A stretch of DNA of 64,000 nucleotides from Centrapalus pauciflorus (Eukaryota > Streptophyta > Magnoliopsida > Asterales > Asteraceae). Under the pieces are notes generated by a model, which saw only the letters and a list, made by a program, of their open reading frames with translations, was not told the DNA's origin and made no database searches. The stretch is taken from positions 278,690 through 342,689 of the forward strand of contig JAANYP010001170.1 in assembly GCA_020465985.1 (NCBI GenBank), given 5' to 3'. A program made the position numbers and the translations under genes. Position 1 is the stretch's first letter; each line of letters starts with the position of its first letter. Below are positions 1 through 10,156 of this stretch, one piece after another.

Positions 1-190
1 CCGACGTGTTGAAGCTGGTATGCCGTGTTCTACAAACACATAAACAAGCCTATGAAAATTGAGAGAATTCAAAAAAAGATTTAAGCCAAGATTGCAGACT
101 ATAAGAAAATAGAAATAAAACAATGAAATCCCAGATAATATGTAAATAGTTAAATAATTAATCAATTGTGTTTTGCAAGAAAACACTAAC

Positions 191-363
191 CATGATGTAA
201 TCAAGTCCACATCCAATTTTTTTTTTTTTTTTTTCTGTCACTCTCAGGATGATGCACCAACAGCTTGTGTAGAATGATGTTCGCATGCTCTGAACTTAAT
301 CTCTCGCCAATTTTATAATTGCAAAGGAAAATCCGTGCTTGACAAAATGGAACGTATGCATAA
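191..363 (-). pseudogene. Broken exon similar to plastid DCL protein (DUF3223 family)
   Basis: The minus-strand translation reads GERLSSEHANIILHKLL, then HHPESDRK, a run of lysines and IGCGLDYIMV after a frame change. This resembles the DCL (defective chloroplasts and leaves) domain, which acts in plastid rRNA processing; the match is from memory. The exon looks bounded by a splice acceptor (TTTCCAG, complement of 364-370) and a donor (GTTAGT, complement of 185-190). A run of 18 T at 217-234 sits where about five bases would be expected and shifts the frame between SDRK and IGCG. I see no flanking exons, so this is a gene fragment or decayed paralogue. It may be cargo of the possible Helitron ending at 891. 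Confidence 0.6.
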
Positions 364-860
364 CTGGAAATCGTAAACAATATTGAATTCACAACAACTA
401 CGTATGCCTTCTAAATCCTGAAGAAGTCAAAGAATTATCAGCCACTCGTACAAAAACATCAATGCTCTAATTTGCATGATTGGACGGTTGAGAATAGATT
501 TAGAACTCTCAGTGATGATTTCATCAAATATGAGCTAAGTAGTAAATACTAGCAAATTGATTGTATTTTCAATCAATTTCTATTCAAGGGAACATGAACA
601 TCAAAATCAACAATTAAGGTCATGTGATTTTATATCTAAAATATAAATCGACTTGTCTGATACAAGCCCATCCCCTTGATGTTTATCCAAATTATTTATT
701 TTATTACCGGCCGGTAATTATTATTAATTTTCAGGGAGCAAATGCTCCATCATGTCTATAATTATATTACCAAAGGAGTCATGAAACTCTATTTTCTTTT
801 TCTTTTTTTGGAAGAATGTTATAATATCGATTGAACAAGTTACTAATAAAAATTTATTTG
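364..860. other. Non-coding AT-rich stretch, no gene seen
   Basis: No ORF with recognisable family features and no repeat structure stands out. If the Helitron end at 891 is real, this is Helitron interior. Confidence 0.4.
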
Positions 861-890
861 CCGCCGCCGCTTTGCGCGGGTACACTACTA

Positions 891-891
<1 letters not shown>
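861..891 (+). mobile_element. Possible Helitron 3' terminus
   Basis: A GC-rich imperfect hairpin (CCGCCGC, TTT, GCGCGG) is followed after about ten bases by CTAG and then T. Helitrons end in a short hairpin followed by CTRR and insert between A and T. The surroundings are very AT-rich, so the GC block stands out. The 5' TC end is not identifiable in the window and no Rep/helicase gene is seen, so any such element would be non-autonomous. Confidence 0.5.
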
Positions 892-945
<54 letters not shown>

Positions 946-967
946 TACACACATATATATATATATT
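892..967. repeat. Compound (GT)n(AT)n(AC)n microsatellite
   Basis: GT repeats run into AT repeats and then AC repeats, giving an almost perfect inverted repeat, followed by a short second AT run. It lies directly against the possible Helitron end. Confidence 0.9.
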
Positions 968-1612
968 CCTAACAAATTATATGAGCAATTGATCTACAAA
1001 CATCATACAAACAAAGCAAAGTGAACAGGCCAAGACCAAAAGCCATTATTGGCCTTCTTACGGACACAAAACAGAAATATATACACATCACAACACTGCA
1101 CATTTCATTCTGTTTTTACTTCATTTTCAGCAGCAAATTGATGGTTTAAGGGCGATTATTTGTTTTCTTCTAGATCAGCAAACATCTGAGAAAATTTTTG
1201 TAGTCAAGGCCGAAGGCCAACATGATCAATCGAACAATAAATAATTACCTGCATGAGCCTTGTTTCAAATTTATAACACTAGTCTTTGTCTAATTTTATG
1301 ATATAGAAAATACTTTGAAGCTTATAAACTTCTAGTAAAGCCGCAGACTTAATAAGCACAAGGGACAATTAAAAGATGAAATTTACCTTGTATATTTTGT
1401 AGTGATTTTGATGTTTAAAGGTTGCTTGATGAATCCATAACTTGATTTTTAATTTTTTTTTTTTATGCCAATTTAGGATGAAGCTATGAACCGTGGGTTT
1501 GATTTCAAAGAGAGAGTCTCAAGTTTTTTCTATTTCTTTGCAAAATCACAGAATGAGCAGTAAATTACATAATTAGGGGTTTTTATTGGGTTCATGTTTG
1601 CTAATTTCACAT
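968..1612. other. Non-coding, nothing identified
   Basis: AT-rich sequence without a supported gene, terminal repeat or RNA gene. Confidence 0.4.
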
Positions 1613-1873
1613 TGTGACCCCTAACTTTGTTTTCCTTTTAAATTTAGCATCATAATACATAACTATATATAGTTAGGATATATGACTTAATTGTTTCTTT
1701 TATTAATTTACTTAATAAATTTTATTAACATAACCGAGATTTTCATTGCGAATATCACAATGTGACCCCTAACTTTATTTTCCTTTTAAATTTAGCATCA
1801 TAATACATAACTATATATAGTTAGGATATATGACATAATTGTTTCTTTTATTAATTTACTTAATAAATTTTAT
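1613..1873. repeat. Tandem duplication, period about 148 bp
   Basis: The block starting TGTGACCCCTAACTTT at 1613 repeats at 1761 with only a few changes (for example CTTAATTG against CATAATTG). Each copy contains ACTATATATAGTT. The near identity of the copies indicates a recent duplication. Confidence 0.85.
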
Positions 1874-2559
1874 ATTTTAATTATATGCGCGTGTATTGGC
1901 ATCAAATTATATGTTTTAAAGTGTCACATAAGATTCCACAAAAGTTTGTTTATTAACCAGAATTTCGGGTCTTTTAACCCTCAACCGCATTTCGCATCTT
2001 CTGGGACCAACTCGCCGAGTCGAGGTCAGAAATACGGATCTCGGCCAGATTTCGCACGCATCTGAAACGACCCATCGATAATTCGACCCGAGATTGACCC
2101 ATCCGAGTTTCGGGTCAATCCGAAGTCGGGTCCCATATGAATTCTAATTCCATCCGAGTTTGGATCCCACACTTAAAAATTTTCCAGATGTTCTTGGTGT
2201 ACTTGGCGACTCGCCGAGTCACCTCATGCGACTCCCCGAGTCGACCAACAGAAGTGTAGGCGACACATACATGTTTTTACCAAAATTTTGTGAAACTCAT
2301 TTTTTAGCACATGCAATTCATACAAACGATATATTAACGTTATTGGGGTATTATTACGCTATTTTCCCCATCATAAACAAGTTAAATCACTCAGATTTGT
2401 CCAAAATAGCGACTTTTCTCAAGAACACAAAGCTTTATAAAAAGTCAGATTTCTTTCCTATTTGGGACGATTTAACCAACGATTTTTTATTCTGAAGCTT
2501 CAGTGAACTTCAATTGATGATTTTCCATCTGATATTACATACATGCAACATCAATTACT
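1874..2559. other. Non-coding stretch with ACTCGCCGAGTC-like palindromes
   Basis: The palindrome ACTCGCCGAGTC or a close variant occurs near 2010, 2207 and 2228 in locally GC-rich sequence, with several CCGAGTTT motifs between. I read it as LTR-like repeat DNA. The open frame at 2160-2495 has no recognisable family and overlaps these palindromes. Confidence 0.35.
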
Positions 2560-2709
2560 CTGATTTAATAATCCGAATTTTCTTTTCAATCTCTCAAAAT
2601 AAAAACTTAAGCTTGGAAATTAGTTTCTTACCTTAATTTCCTCTTGATTCTTGATAATTATCAGATAAACCCACGAATTTCTCTTCCAAATTTTGATTTC
2701 CAGCAGATT

Positions 2710-2711
<2 letters not shown>

Positions 2712-2754
<43 letters not shown>
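2712..2754. repeat. (AG)n microsatellite
   Basis: About 21 AG units inside the old LTR piece, in the same relative place as the shorter GA tracts of the gypsy-D LTRs. Confidence 0.9.
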
Positions 2755-2758
<4 letters not shown>

Positions 2759-2952
2759 GAAGATGAGAAGTGATGAAAATTGGGAAATGAAAGACTTGAG
2801 GTCCTTTATTTCAAAACTTTTGGATTTTGTCACTTTTAGTCCTTCCACATATGTTTTCTTTAAATGATTATTCCATCTTTATTTTATCATCACTAACATA
2901 TAATTTAACTTAATTAAATAATTTCCATTACTAAATTCAATTACAATACAAA

Positions 2953-2957
2953 TAATG
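2953..2957. repeat. Target site duplication TAATG of gypsy-A (left)
   Basis: TAATG directly precedes the LTR start TGTCACACC at 2958 and recurs at 24321-24325 directly after the other LTR end GTTACA. Confidence 0.85.
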
Positions 2958-3886
2958 TGTCACACCCCGATACCCCGATTGGCAACGAAACGTGACGTCC
3001 CGGAAGCGTAACCATAATCATAACGAACGACCACTATATGGACGTTTTCAAAAATAGATTGATATAAGTTTGAAATATAGAAATGTTTTACATAGCACGA
3101 AAATGATAAAAGTAGTTCGCAAGATACAGGGATTTAAATACATAATTATATTAACCAAAATAATGCAAATAAATCTCCGATGGTTTGAAAATGAATGCGA
3201 CTCCATAAGTACGGAAGCTTGAAAATACTTCCGGTGCGGTGCACTTGCCTTAATTTCCTGAAAATACACGCTAAAATACGTCAACCAAAATGTTGGTGAG
3301 CTCATCGGTTTACACGTAAATCTGACTTGTATGGACAACAACAGTTGAGTTTGAATTTATAAACCATCATGCAACCGAAGCTTAATTAAATGAGTTTGCC
3401 CTGTGCAGTATTCCCATACGTAATACCGTGTGTTGAATATATATGCATCCCGCCGTCAGTCGATTAAGACTAACCCAAATGGGGGACATGACTCCCGATA
3501 GATCTATCCACAATATATTCACGCTTACAAATAAATGCAATTAACGGTTCATGATTTGAGGACTGATGGAAGCACATGTGTAATACATAATAGAAATGAA
3601 GTTGTTTCCGTGTCCATATGAAAACGTAGCACATATTTCAACCCCAAAACATAACAGTGTGAAAATAGGGGCTATGAAGACTCACCGAGCGTGTGATGGC
3701 AAAATGTTTGCGTAAAATGCAAGTTAGCATAGATGGATGGGTGATGCACGGATGTGTTTAATCGAGTCCTAAATGATAATAGAGACTTAATAACTCTCAT
3801 ATATGATAATATGTCTATATATAGGTTTTTATGTCTTAAATCACCCAATATTACGAGTTTATAAATAAAACTCACTTAAATCGTCA

Positions 3887-3889
<3 letters not shown>

Positions 3890-3981
<92 letters not shown>
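3890..3981. repeat. (TA)n microsatellite, MULE target
   Basis: About 45 TA units. The other LTR of the element has only about ten at the same point (22868-22887), so the tract expanded here. The MULE inserted at its edge. Confidence 0.9.
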
Positions 3982-3982
<1 letters not shown>

Positions 3983-4333
3983 AGTAAATTACACAAATGG
4001 TCCATGTGGTTTGGTGCTTTTTGCTCTTTTCGTCCCTCAAACTTTTTTTTTTGCACCAATAGTCCCAAAATCCCAAACCTTTAACACAAACGGTCCCTCT
4101 GACTAACATCCGTTAAGTTTGACCGTTAGAGAAGAGGGCATTTCCGTCTTTTTGTCATTCAGGGACCATTTGTGAAAGTTTCTTATAAACTTTTAAAACA
4201 TAAAAATATTTTATAATTTATTTATTTAAAATAAATAAATAAACTTTTATCATCTAGATTAGATTTCAAGCTCCAGATCATGGTAACCCATCTCACTTGC
4301 AAAAGAAACCTACATTAGATTGTTCAGCAGATT
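3982..4333 (+). repeat. MULE left terminal inverted repeat
   Basis: Matches the reverse complement of 5059-5409 through the motifs AAATGGTCC, GTTTGACCGTTAGAG and TGTTCAGCAGATT with few differences. Confidence 0.9.
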
Positions 4334-4540
4334 TTGCAAAGACAAGATTCGATGCAGTTTCAGAACCCTAACCCCCAATTGCAACAACAGGTCGTCCTCC
4401 ATTGATGAGAGAGAGAGAGAGAGAGAGGGTTTTTGCAGAGGGGACTGAGGAGTTTGAAATCGGTGTTGTTGGGATTCAATCAACGGTGGGGATGTGGTGG
4501 ACTGGTGGTGGAGGTGGAGGTGGAAACGAGTTGGAGGGCA

Positions 4541-4621
4541 GAAAACGGCGGTGATAAGGTGGAAAGCATCGATGCACGCATACTGTACCTGCGCCGGAGT
4601 TAGCATACTGTACCTGCTCAT
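4541..4621 (-). pseudogene. Fragment resembling the end of a WRN-type 3'-5' exonuclease domain
   Basis: The minus-strand peptide LTPAQVQYACIDAF resembles the conserved last motif of plant Werner-like exonucleases (QV.YACIDAY). Similarity stops right after DAF, and the sequence then becomes low-complexity. It lies next to the transposase fragment inside the MULE, so gene-fragment capture is the simplest reading. The match is short and from memory; a chance resemblance is possible. Confidence 0.4.
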
Positions 4622-4848
4622 CGTAATAGCCTTCGGCTGGTTAGGATGTCACAACGTCGAGGCCGACGACGAGTCTCTGTAAACTGTTGAAGGTTTTGCC
4701 TGCAAGAGAGGAGATCCGCCACCGCATGGGCACATGGAAGTCTGTAAAGCTGCCATCCCCTACATAAACAACGGCGGTTCCTAATGTCCACTATATTAGT
4801 CCCTTCGTGTGATATTACCTCGAATTCTGCTTTGTTTGCTCTAAGCAC
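4618..4848 (-). pseudogene. MULE transposase fragment with SWIM zinc finger
   Basis: Seventy-six residues hold FEVISHEGTNIVDI followed by the SWIM motif CxC...CxH (C27, C29, C39, H41 in the piece) within CLCRGWQLYRLPCAHAVA and then LLSCRQN. This is the C-terminal DNA-binding part of plant MuDR-type transposases. The DDE catalytic core and N-terminus are absent, and the sequence diverges after CRQN. It is a relic and cannot mobilise the element by itself. Confidence 0.8.
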
Positions 4849-5058
4849 CTGATAAGTTCGTGCACAGTCGATTGCCTCCGAAACACGCCTCTCCTTCGTG
4901 CACAGTTCTGTATTTGGATGAAGGTTTCTGGGTTTGTTTTTTCCAGATTTGAGGTTTCATTTTTGTTCCAGATTTGAGAGCTTTGATTTCTTAGTTTCAA
5001 AATTGATCTCTTTATGTGTTAGATGATAAAACAATCTGGATTTGTATTTAAAATTTCG

Positions 5059-5409
5059 AATCTGCTGAACAATCTAATCTAGGTTTCTTTTGCAAGTGAG
5101 ATGGGTTACCATGATCTGGAGCTTGAAATCTAATCTAGATGATAAAAGTTTATTTATTTATTTTAAATAAATAAATTATAAAATACTTTTTTGTTTTAAA
5201 AGTTTATAAGAAACTTTCACAAATGGTCCCTGAATGACAAAAAGACGGATATGCCCTCTTCTCTAACGGTCAAACTTAACGGATGTTAGTCAGAGGGACC
5301 GTTTGTGTTAAAGGTTTGGGATTTTGGGACTATTGGTGCAAAAAAAAAGTTTGAGGGACGAAAAGAGCAAAAAGCACCAAACCACAGGGACCATTTGTGT
5401 AATTTACTC
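5059..5409 (-). repeat. MULE right terminal inverted repeat
   Basis: Inverted partner of 3982-4333, ending GTAATTTACTC before the second TSD copy. Confidence 0.9.
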
Positions 5410-6480
5410 TATATATAATTTTCTAGCTTTTCGAAGGTTTTTCGGCCTACTTGAAATACATGCTAGGTTTTCATATGGACTACTTGTATAAAAAGTTATA
5501 AAACACATTTATATATAACTTGTTTTATTAATATTTACACTTACATGATGTGTTTATATATTTATAAACACATTTGAAGAAAACAACTGAAAAACAAAAC
5601 TAGAGATTTATAAACTTGAGTTTTTATGAAACTTGTTGTTGTTGGTGATTATATATATTATGCAAGACTTATATAAACATAAATGTATGATGAAATAAGT
5701 TAGTATTTACTTACTTTGGGGTATTAGAAGAATGAAATCAAGTAGAAGTTGAAACTCTTGCAAAAGTTGCACCAAGAACACTTCAAAGTATGAAGAACAC
5801 TTGAAATACTTCAAGAACACCAAAATTGAAGGGTTTTTGGCTTTGGGAGATCTTTGGCCAATTTTGGAAGAGAGAAAAGAGAGGTTTTGGGGTGATTAAA
5901 ATGAATGGAAATGTTCTCTATTTATAGGGAAAATTGGATCTTGAAAAGATGGTGAAATGATGAAGAATAGTGTAAATCTTGGATTAATTGAAATAAAGAG
6001 GATTTGATTTTGATATGTTGAGTAAAAAAATTTATTTTAGTCCTTTTAGTACCCTCCTAGGGCCGGCATATGTGAGGTCTTTTGGTTTATTTTAATTTTT
6101 TTTTATAAAAGTATTTAGTAATGTGTTCTTGTATTTACCTTTTCTTGTAATTTCATAAATACTTTTGGATGCATTGTTTTAATGAATGGTTTTAGTCTTG
6201 CATAATTAATGTTAAGTACTTGTATTAGTATATGATTAGTGTCACTAATCATAATTTAATTATGTACTTAGTTGCATTAATCCATCATATCGTAAATCGA
6301 TCAGATTTATTGATTTGCCAATTCATCGCACCGATGAATTTGATTCTAATTGAGTTGAATTTCTTCATGAACCTTGTTAATCACTTTGATTAATTACTAA
6401 TGACCACTGATAAGGTTATAATTGTCTATTTAATACTGATTAGGTTATAGTTCTAACCTGGTTTAATGCCGATTGTTACA

Positions 6481-6491
6481 GTCTCCCCCTG
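6481..6491 (-). other. gypsy-A polypurine tract
   Basis: Minus strand CAGGGGGAGAC directly abuts the 3' LTR start TGTAACA. This purine run primes plus-strand DNA synthesis in LTR retrotransposons. The same PPT precedes the LTR of gypsy-H. Confidence 0.85.
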
Positions 6492-6513
6492 TTAAGGGAA
6501 TTTCGTCCCGAAA

Positions 6514-7268
6514 TTAGCTCGTGTTCTCCACTGCTTGAGTATTTGAGAACATATGAGGGTATTTTTCCCAGAACTGATCTTCGTGTTCCCACGTACACTC
6601 AGGATCTCGCTTAGAGTTCCATCTAACTTTTATTATCGGGATCTGGCTGTGCTTTAGTTTCTGGACTTCTCGGTCCATTATTTCCATGGGCTTTTCAACG
6701 AAGTTCAGCTTATCGTCTAAATCCAGCTCGTCCATGGGTATGACGAGTGTTTCATCAGCCAGTCATTCTTTAAGGTTGGATACGTTGAAGGTATTATGAA
6801 CATTACTAAGCTCTGGGGGCAGGTCGAGTCGGTAGGCTACCGGGGCAATTCTATTGGAAACTTGAATGGTCCGATATAACGAGGATTGAGTTTTCCTCGT
6901 TTCCCAAAACGGATTACGCCTTTCCAAGGAGAGACTTTCAGCATTACTTGATCTCCCTCCTGAAATTCCAAATCCTTTCGTCGAACATCGGCATAGCTTT
7001 TCTGTTATTCCCGTGAGATCTTTAATCAGTTCCAAATCTGGACTATCTTTTCTGTAGTCTCCTGAATGATCTCGGGTCCAGTGATCTGGCTATCTCCTAC
7101 CTCGGCCCAACAAAGCGGTGATCGACACTTTTGCCCATAAAGTTCCTCAAATGGAGCAGTCTTAATACTCGAGTGATAGTTGTTGTTATAGGAAAACTCA
7201 ACTAATGGCAGGTGCCTGTCCCAACTTTTGCCAAAGTCGATAACACATGCCCTTAGCATGTCCTCCAA
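6514..7268 (-). pseudogene. gypsy-A integrase C-terminus and chromodomain-like tail
   Basis: Three overlapping minus-strand frames hold the end of integrase (LPLVEFSYNNNYHSS, CRSPLCWAEVGDSQ, PVAYRLDLPPEL) and a tail with IIKVRWNSKRDPECTWE, the chromodomain-like end of Tekay-type chromoviruses thought to guide insertion into heterochromatin. Frame changes near 7030 and 6750 break the reading frame. It continues from the main pol frame at 7272 across a stop. Confidence 0.85.
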
Positions 7269-7271
7269 TGT

Positions 7272-9077
7272 CTAAATCGTCCTTTCACTCTGACCATCCG
7301 TCTGCGGGTGATAGGCCGTGCTTATGTGTAGGCGTGTACCCAATTCCTCTTGTAACGATTGCAAAAATCGTGTAGTGAACCGGCTCTCCCTATCTGATAT
7401 AATTGATACAGGAACTCCATGCCTTGAGACGACTTCTTTAAGATAGATTCGTGTTAACTTATCCATCTTATCAGTCTCCTTGATTGGCAAGAAGTGTGCA
7501 GTCTTTGTGAGTCGATCCACAATCACCCAAATGGTGTCATATCCTCTAGAAGTCTCTGTCAACTTTGTGATGAAGTCCATGGTTATATTCTCCCACTTCC
7601 ATTGGGGTATTTCCGGTTGAACCAACAATCCTGATGGAATCTGGTGTTCAGCCTTAACTTTCAAACATGTTAAGCATTTGCTAACATACGTAGCAATGTC
7701 AACCTTCAAGTTTGGCCACCAGTACATTCCCTTCAAGTCGTGGTACTTCTTATCTGACCCTGGGTGAATAGCATATCTTGTTTTATGCCCTTCATCCATG
7801 GCCATCTTCCTCAATCCTCCGAATTTTGGTAGCCAAACTCTGTCCATGAAGTACCGACATCCAGTGGTCTTGATTTCAAACTGCTTTTCCATTCCTCTCA
7901 AGGCTTCATCCAGCAGATTACCATCCTTCACTGCTTCCTCTTGTGCCTTGCAAATTTGAGAGTTTAGGTTTGACTGTATAGTCATGACCAAAGCTCGGAT
8001 GCTCAAAGGTTTAACCCGTTCTTTTCGACTCAGGGCATCAGCTACAACATTTGCCTTACCCGGATGATAACGAATCTCGCAGTTGTAATCGCTAAGCAGC
8101 TCAACCCAGTGACGTTGCCTCATATTTAACTCTTTCTGATTCAGAATATGCTGAAGGCTCTTGTGGTCTGCAAACACCGTGCACTTAGTTCTGTAATGGT
8201 AGTTTACCTCATGAACTTTAAGTTTCCGCGATGCATAAGCGATAACCATGTCTCTTTGCATTAACACACAACCCAATCTATTGTGTGAGGCATCGCAATA
8301 AACAACAAAATCTTCTGTTCCTTCCGGTAGGGACAGAATAGGTGCACTACACAATCGTTGCTTCAATAGTCGGAATGCCGTTTCCTTCTCTTCACCGCAG
8401 TTGTACTTTATGTCCTTTCGAGTCAATTCCGTTAAAGAACCAGCTATCTTTGAGAAGTTTTCTATGAATCGCCTATAATAACCGGCAAGACCTAAGAACT
8501 GACGGATTTCAGTGGGAGTCCTAGGAGTTGCCCAGTTCATAATGGCCTCGATTTTTGATGGGTATACATGAATCCCTTGGCTATTTATCACATGCCCTAG
8601 GAATTTGACTTCTCGTAACCAAAATTCACACTTAGAGAATTTGGCGTAAAACTGTTCTTTCTCTAGCAGCTCCAAGATCAACTTCAGATGCTGCTCATGC
8701 TCTTCCTTATTTCTAGAATAGATAAGGATATCGTCTATGAACACTATTACGAATTTGTTTAAATACGGTTTACACACTCGATTCATAAGATCTATGAATA
8801 CGGCTGGTGCGTTGGTCAAACCGAATGGCATCACCTGAAATTCGTAATGCCCATAACGTGTTCTGAATGCTGTCATGGGTTCATCTTCTTCCCAAACTTT
8901 TACTTGGTGATAACCGGATCGCAGATCAATCTTAGAGTAAAAACTGGATCTTTGGAGTTGATCGAATAAATCGTCGAATCTGGGGAGAGGGTACCGGTTT
9001 TTTATTGTTAACTTGTTCAGCTGTCGATAATCGATGCACATCCTAAAGGATCCGTCCTTCTTTTGGACAAATAACAC
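7272..9077 (-). pseudogene. gypsy-A pol: RT, RNase H and integrase core
   Basis: A 601-codon open stretch. RT carries KIDLRSGYHQ (catalytic D51) and the FIDD box (113-116). RNase H begins at YCDAS (D262) but lacks about 20-25 residues near residue 293, including the DLELA segment with the second acidic catalytic residue. Integrase keeps its zinc-binding HHCC (H431, H438, C468, C471) and D501, and has SERTI with the last catalytic E at the end. Family knowledge says RT copies RNA and integrase inserts the DNA copy in the nucleus. The RNase H deletion makes the enzyme inactive, although the frame stays open. Confidence 0.9.
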
Positions 9078-9161
9078 CGGAGCTCCCCAAGGCGAGGAAC
9101 TTGGTTAGATGAATCCTTTCTCCAACAGTTCTTTTAACTGATTGGATAATTCCTGCATCTC

Positions 9162-9635
9162 TCATGGTGCCAATCGGTAGGGTGCTCGTGCGACAGGTGC
9201 AACTCCAGGCACCAAGTTAATCTGAAATTCTACTTGCCTAGTTGGTGGGAGTCTAGGCAAGTCTTCAGGAAAGACTTTTGGGTAGTCACGAACAACCAGG
9301 ATTTCTTCGAGTCGCTTCTCCTTCGACTCCTTTTCCACTAGCTGAACCAACACTGCTTGACAATCTCTTCGAAGGCATTTCAGCGTTCTTAGACCAGAGA
9401 TGACGTTCAATTGACGGTTCTTTCTTTCTCCTTGGACTGTGAGCGCTTTCTTTTTCTTAAGTGTTATTCTTACGACTTTCTTACCACATAAGATTTCGGC
9501 ATGGTTGTTTGACAACCAATCCATACCAATAACAACAACGAAGCTTTCGAGTTCAATAGGCATCAAGTTTATCTTAAAAGGATGATCTGCTAATTTTAGT
9601 GTGCACTCCTTAATTAGGCTATTTGGTTCAATCAA
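9162..9635 (-). pseudogene. gypsy-A protease end and RT N-terminus
   Basis: The frame holds VVVIGMDWLSNN (end of the retropepsin domain), then YPKVFPEDLP and RQVEFQINLVPG, the standard link into gypsy RT. A stop lies between this piece and the main pol frame, in the PSSSPWGAPVLF region. Confidence 0.85.
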
Positions 9636-9691
9636 TTTTACGTCCGCTAATTCTACGGCATAAGCATTTTCTAATGGGGAAAGAGTTGCAT

Positions 9692-9970
9692 TCAGTTGTT
9701 CACTAAACTTAGCAGATATAAAACTTTTATCAGCCCCAGTACAAACAGCACATAAGCATACATATCATTAAGAAGGAATGTACCCGTTACTATGTTAGGA
9801 TCCTGACGAGCGTCGCCTGCTCCCAATACAAAAGCTCTCCCTTGAGCTCCACCATTATTTCTTAACTTGGGACAATCTTTCTTGAAATGCCCAGCATTCC
9901 CACATTCAAAACAGCTTCTTTGCGTGCCGCTGCTCCCTCCGTTGGCGTTAAACTTGCAGTCTTGGATCAA
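9692..9970 (-). pseudogene. gypsy-A gag zinc knuckle and broken protease start
   Basis: A CCHC knuckle (CFECGNAGHFKKDC) binds the RNA genome in Gag. It is followed by FVLGAGDARQDPN and IVTGTFLL leading to the protease. The expected Asp-Ser/Thr-Gly-Ala active site is lost by a frameshift just after YVLF, so protease would be inactive. Confidence 0.85.
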
Positions 9971-10156
9971 ATGACCGAGCTTCTTACATTTCCCGCAAGG
10001 GGTTGGACAGGGACCTACATGATGGTAGGTGCATCGGCTACACCATGGTTTAGTGTCGGTATAACCCTTCCTCGACTCAGTTCCGGGGACAAAAGCTTTG
10101 ATGTTTTCTGGCTTCTTGGACTGTGAACCCGAACCTTTCCCCGATTTATCTTCCCA

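Larger units (their letters stand above)
2560..2957 (-). mobile_element. Part of an old gypsy LTR split by gypsy-A (left piece)
   Basis: The order of motifs resembles the gypsy-D LTR read on the minus strand: a TTACCTTAATTTC box, a GA-rich tract, then AT-rich sequence ending AATAATG. The matching right piece is at 24326-24380, after the gypsy-A insertion. The outer limit of this piece is not defined. Confidence 0.4.
3982..5409. mobile_element. Mutator-like element (Pack-MULE type) with 9-bp TSD
   Basis: Inverted repeats of about 350 bp start GAGTAAATTACACAAATGG and end with its complement. The flanks are TATATATAA at 3973-3981 and 5410-5418, a 9-bp duplication typical of MULEs. The paralogous LTR at 22868-22895 carries the uninterrupted site. 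The 0.7-kb interior holds a SWIM zinc-finger piece of a MULE transposase and a piece like a WRN-type exonuclease, both antisense to the window. No full transposase is present, so it is non-autonomous. Confidence 0.9.
2958..6480 (-). repeat. gypsy-A 3' LTR, interrupted by a MULE
   Basis: Aligns with 21887-24320. Compared with that copy it gained a long TA tract and a MULE, and lost roughly 340 bp near 5450, where a short filler replaces the segment corresponding to about 22920-23320. It ends at the PPT at 6481. Confidence 0.88.

Noticed and set aside
2160..2495. 111-codon open frame on the plus strand
   Set aside because: No recognisable family, overlaps palindromic repeat DNA, and composition is that of surrounding non-coding sequence.
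3048..3341. 97-codon ORF conserved between both gypsy-A LTRs (also 21993-22286)
   Set aside because: Conservation is explained by the LTRs being copies of each other, and changes are not biased to synonymous sites by eye.
3859..4109. Tyr-Ile repeat proteins read from TA tracts (also 724-975 and 27035-27373)
   Set aside because: They are translations of microsatellites.
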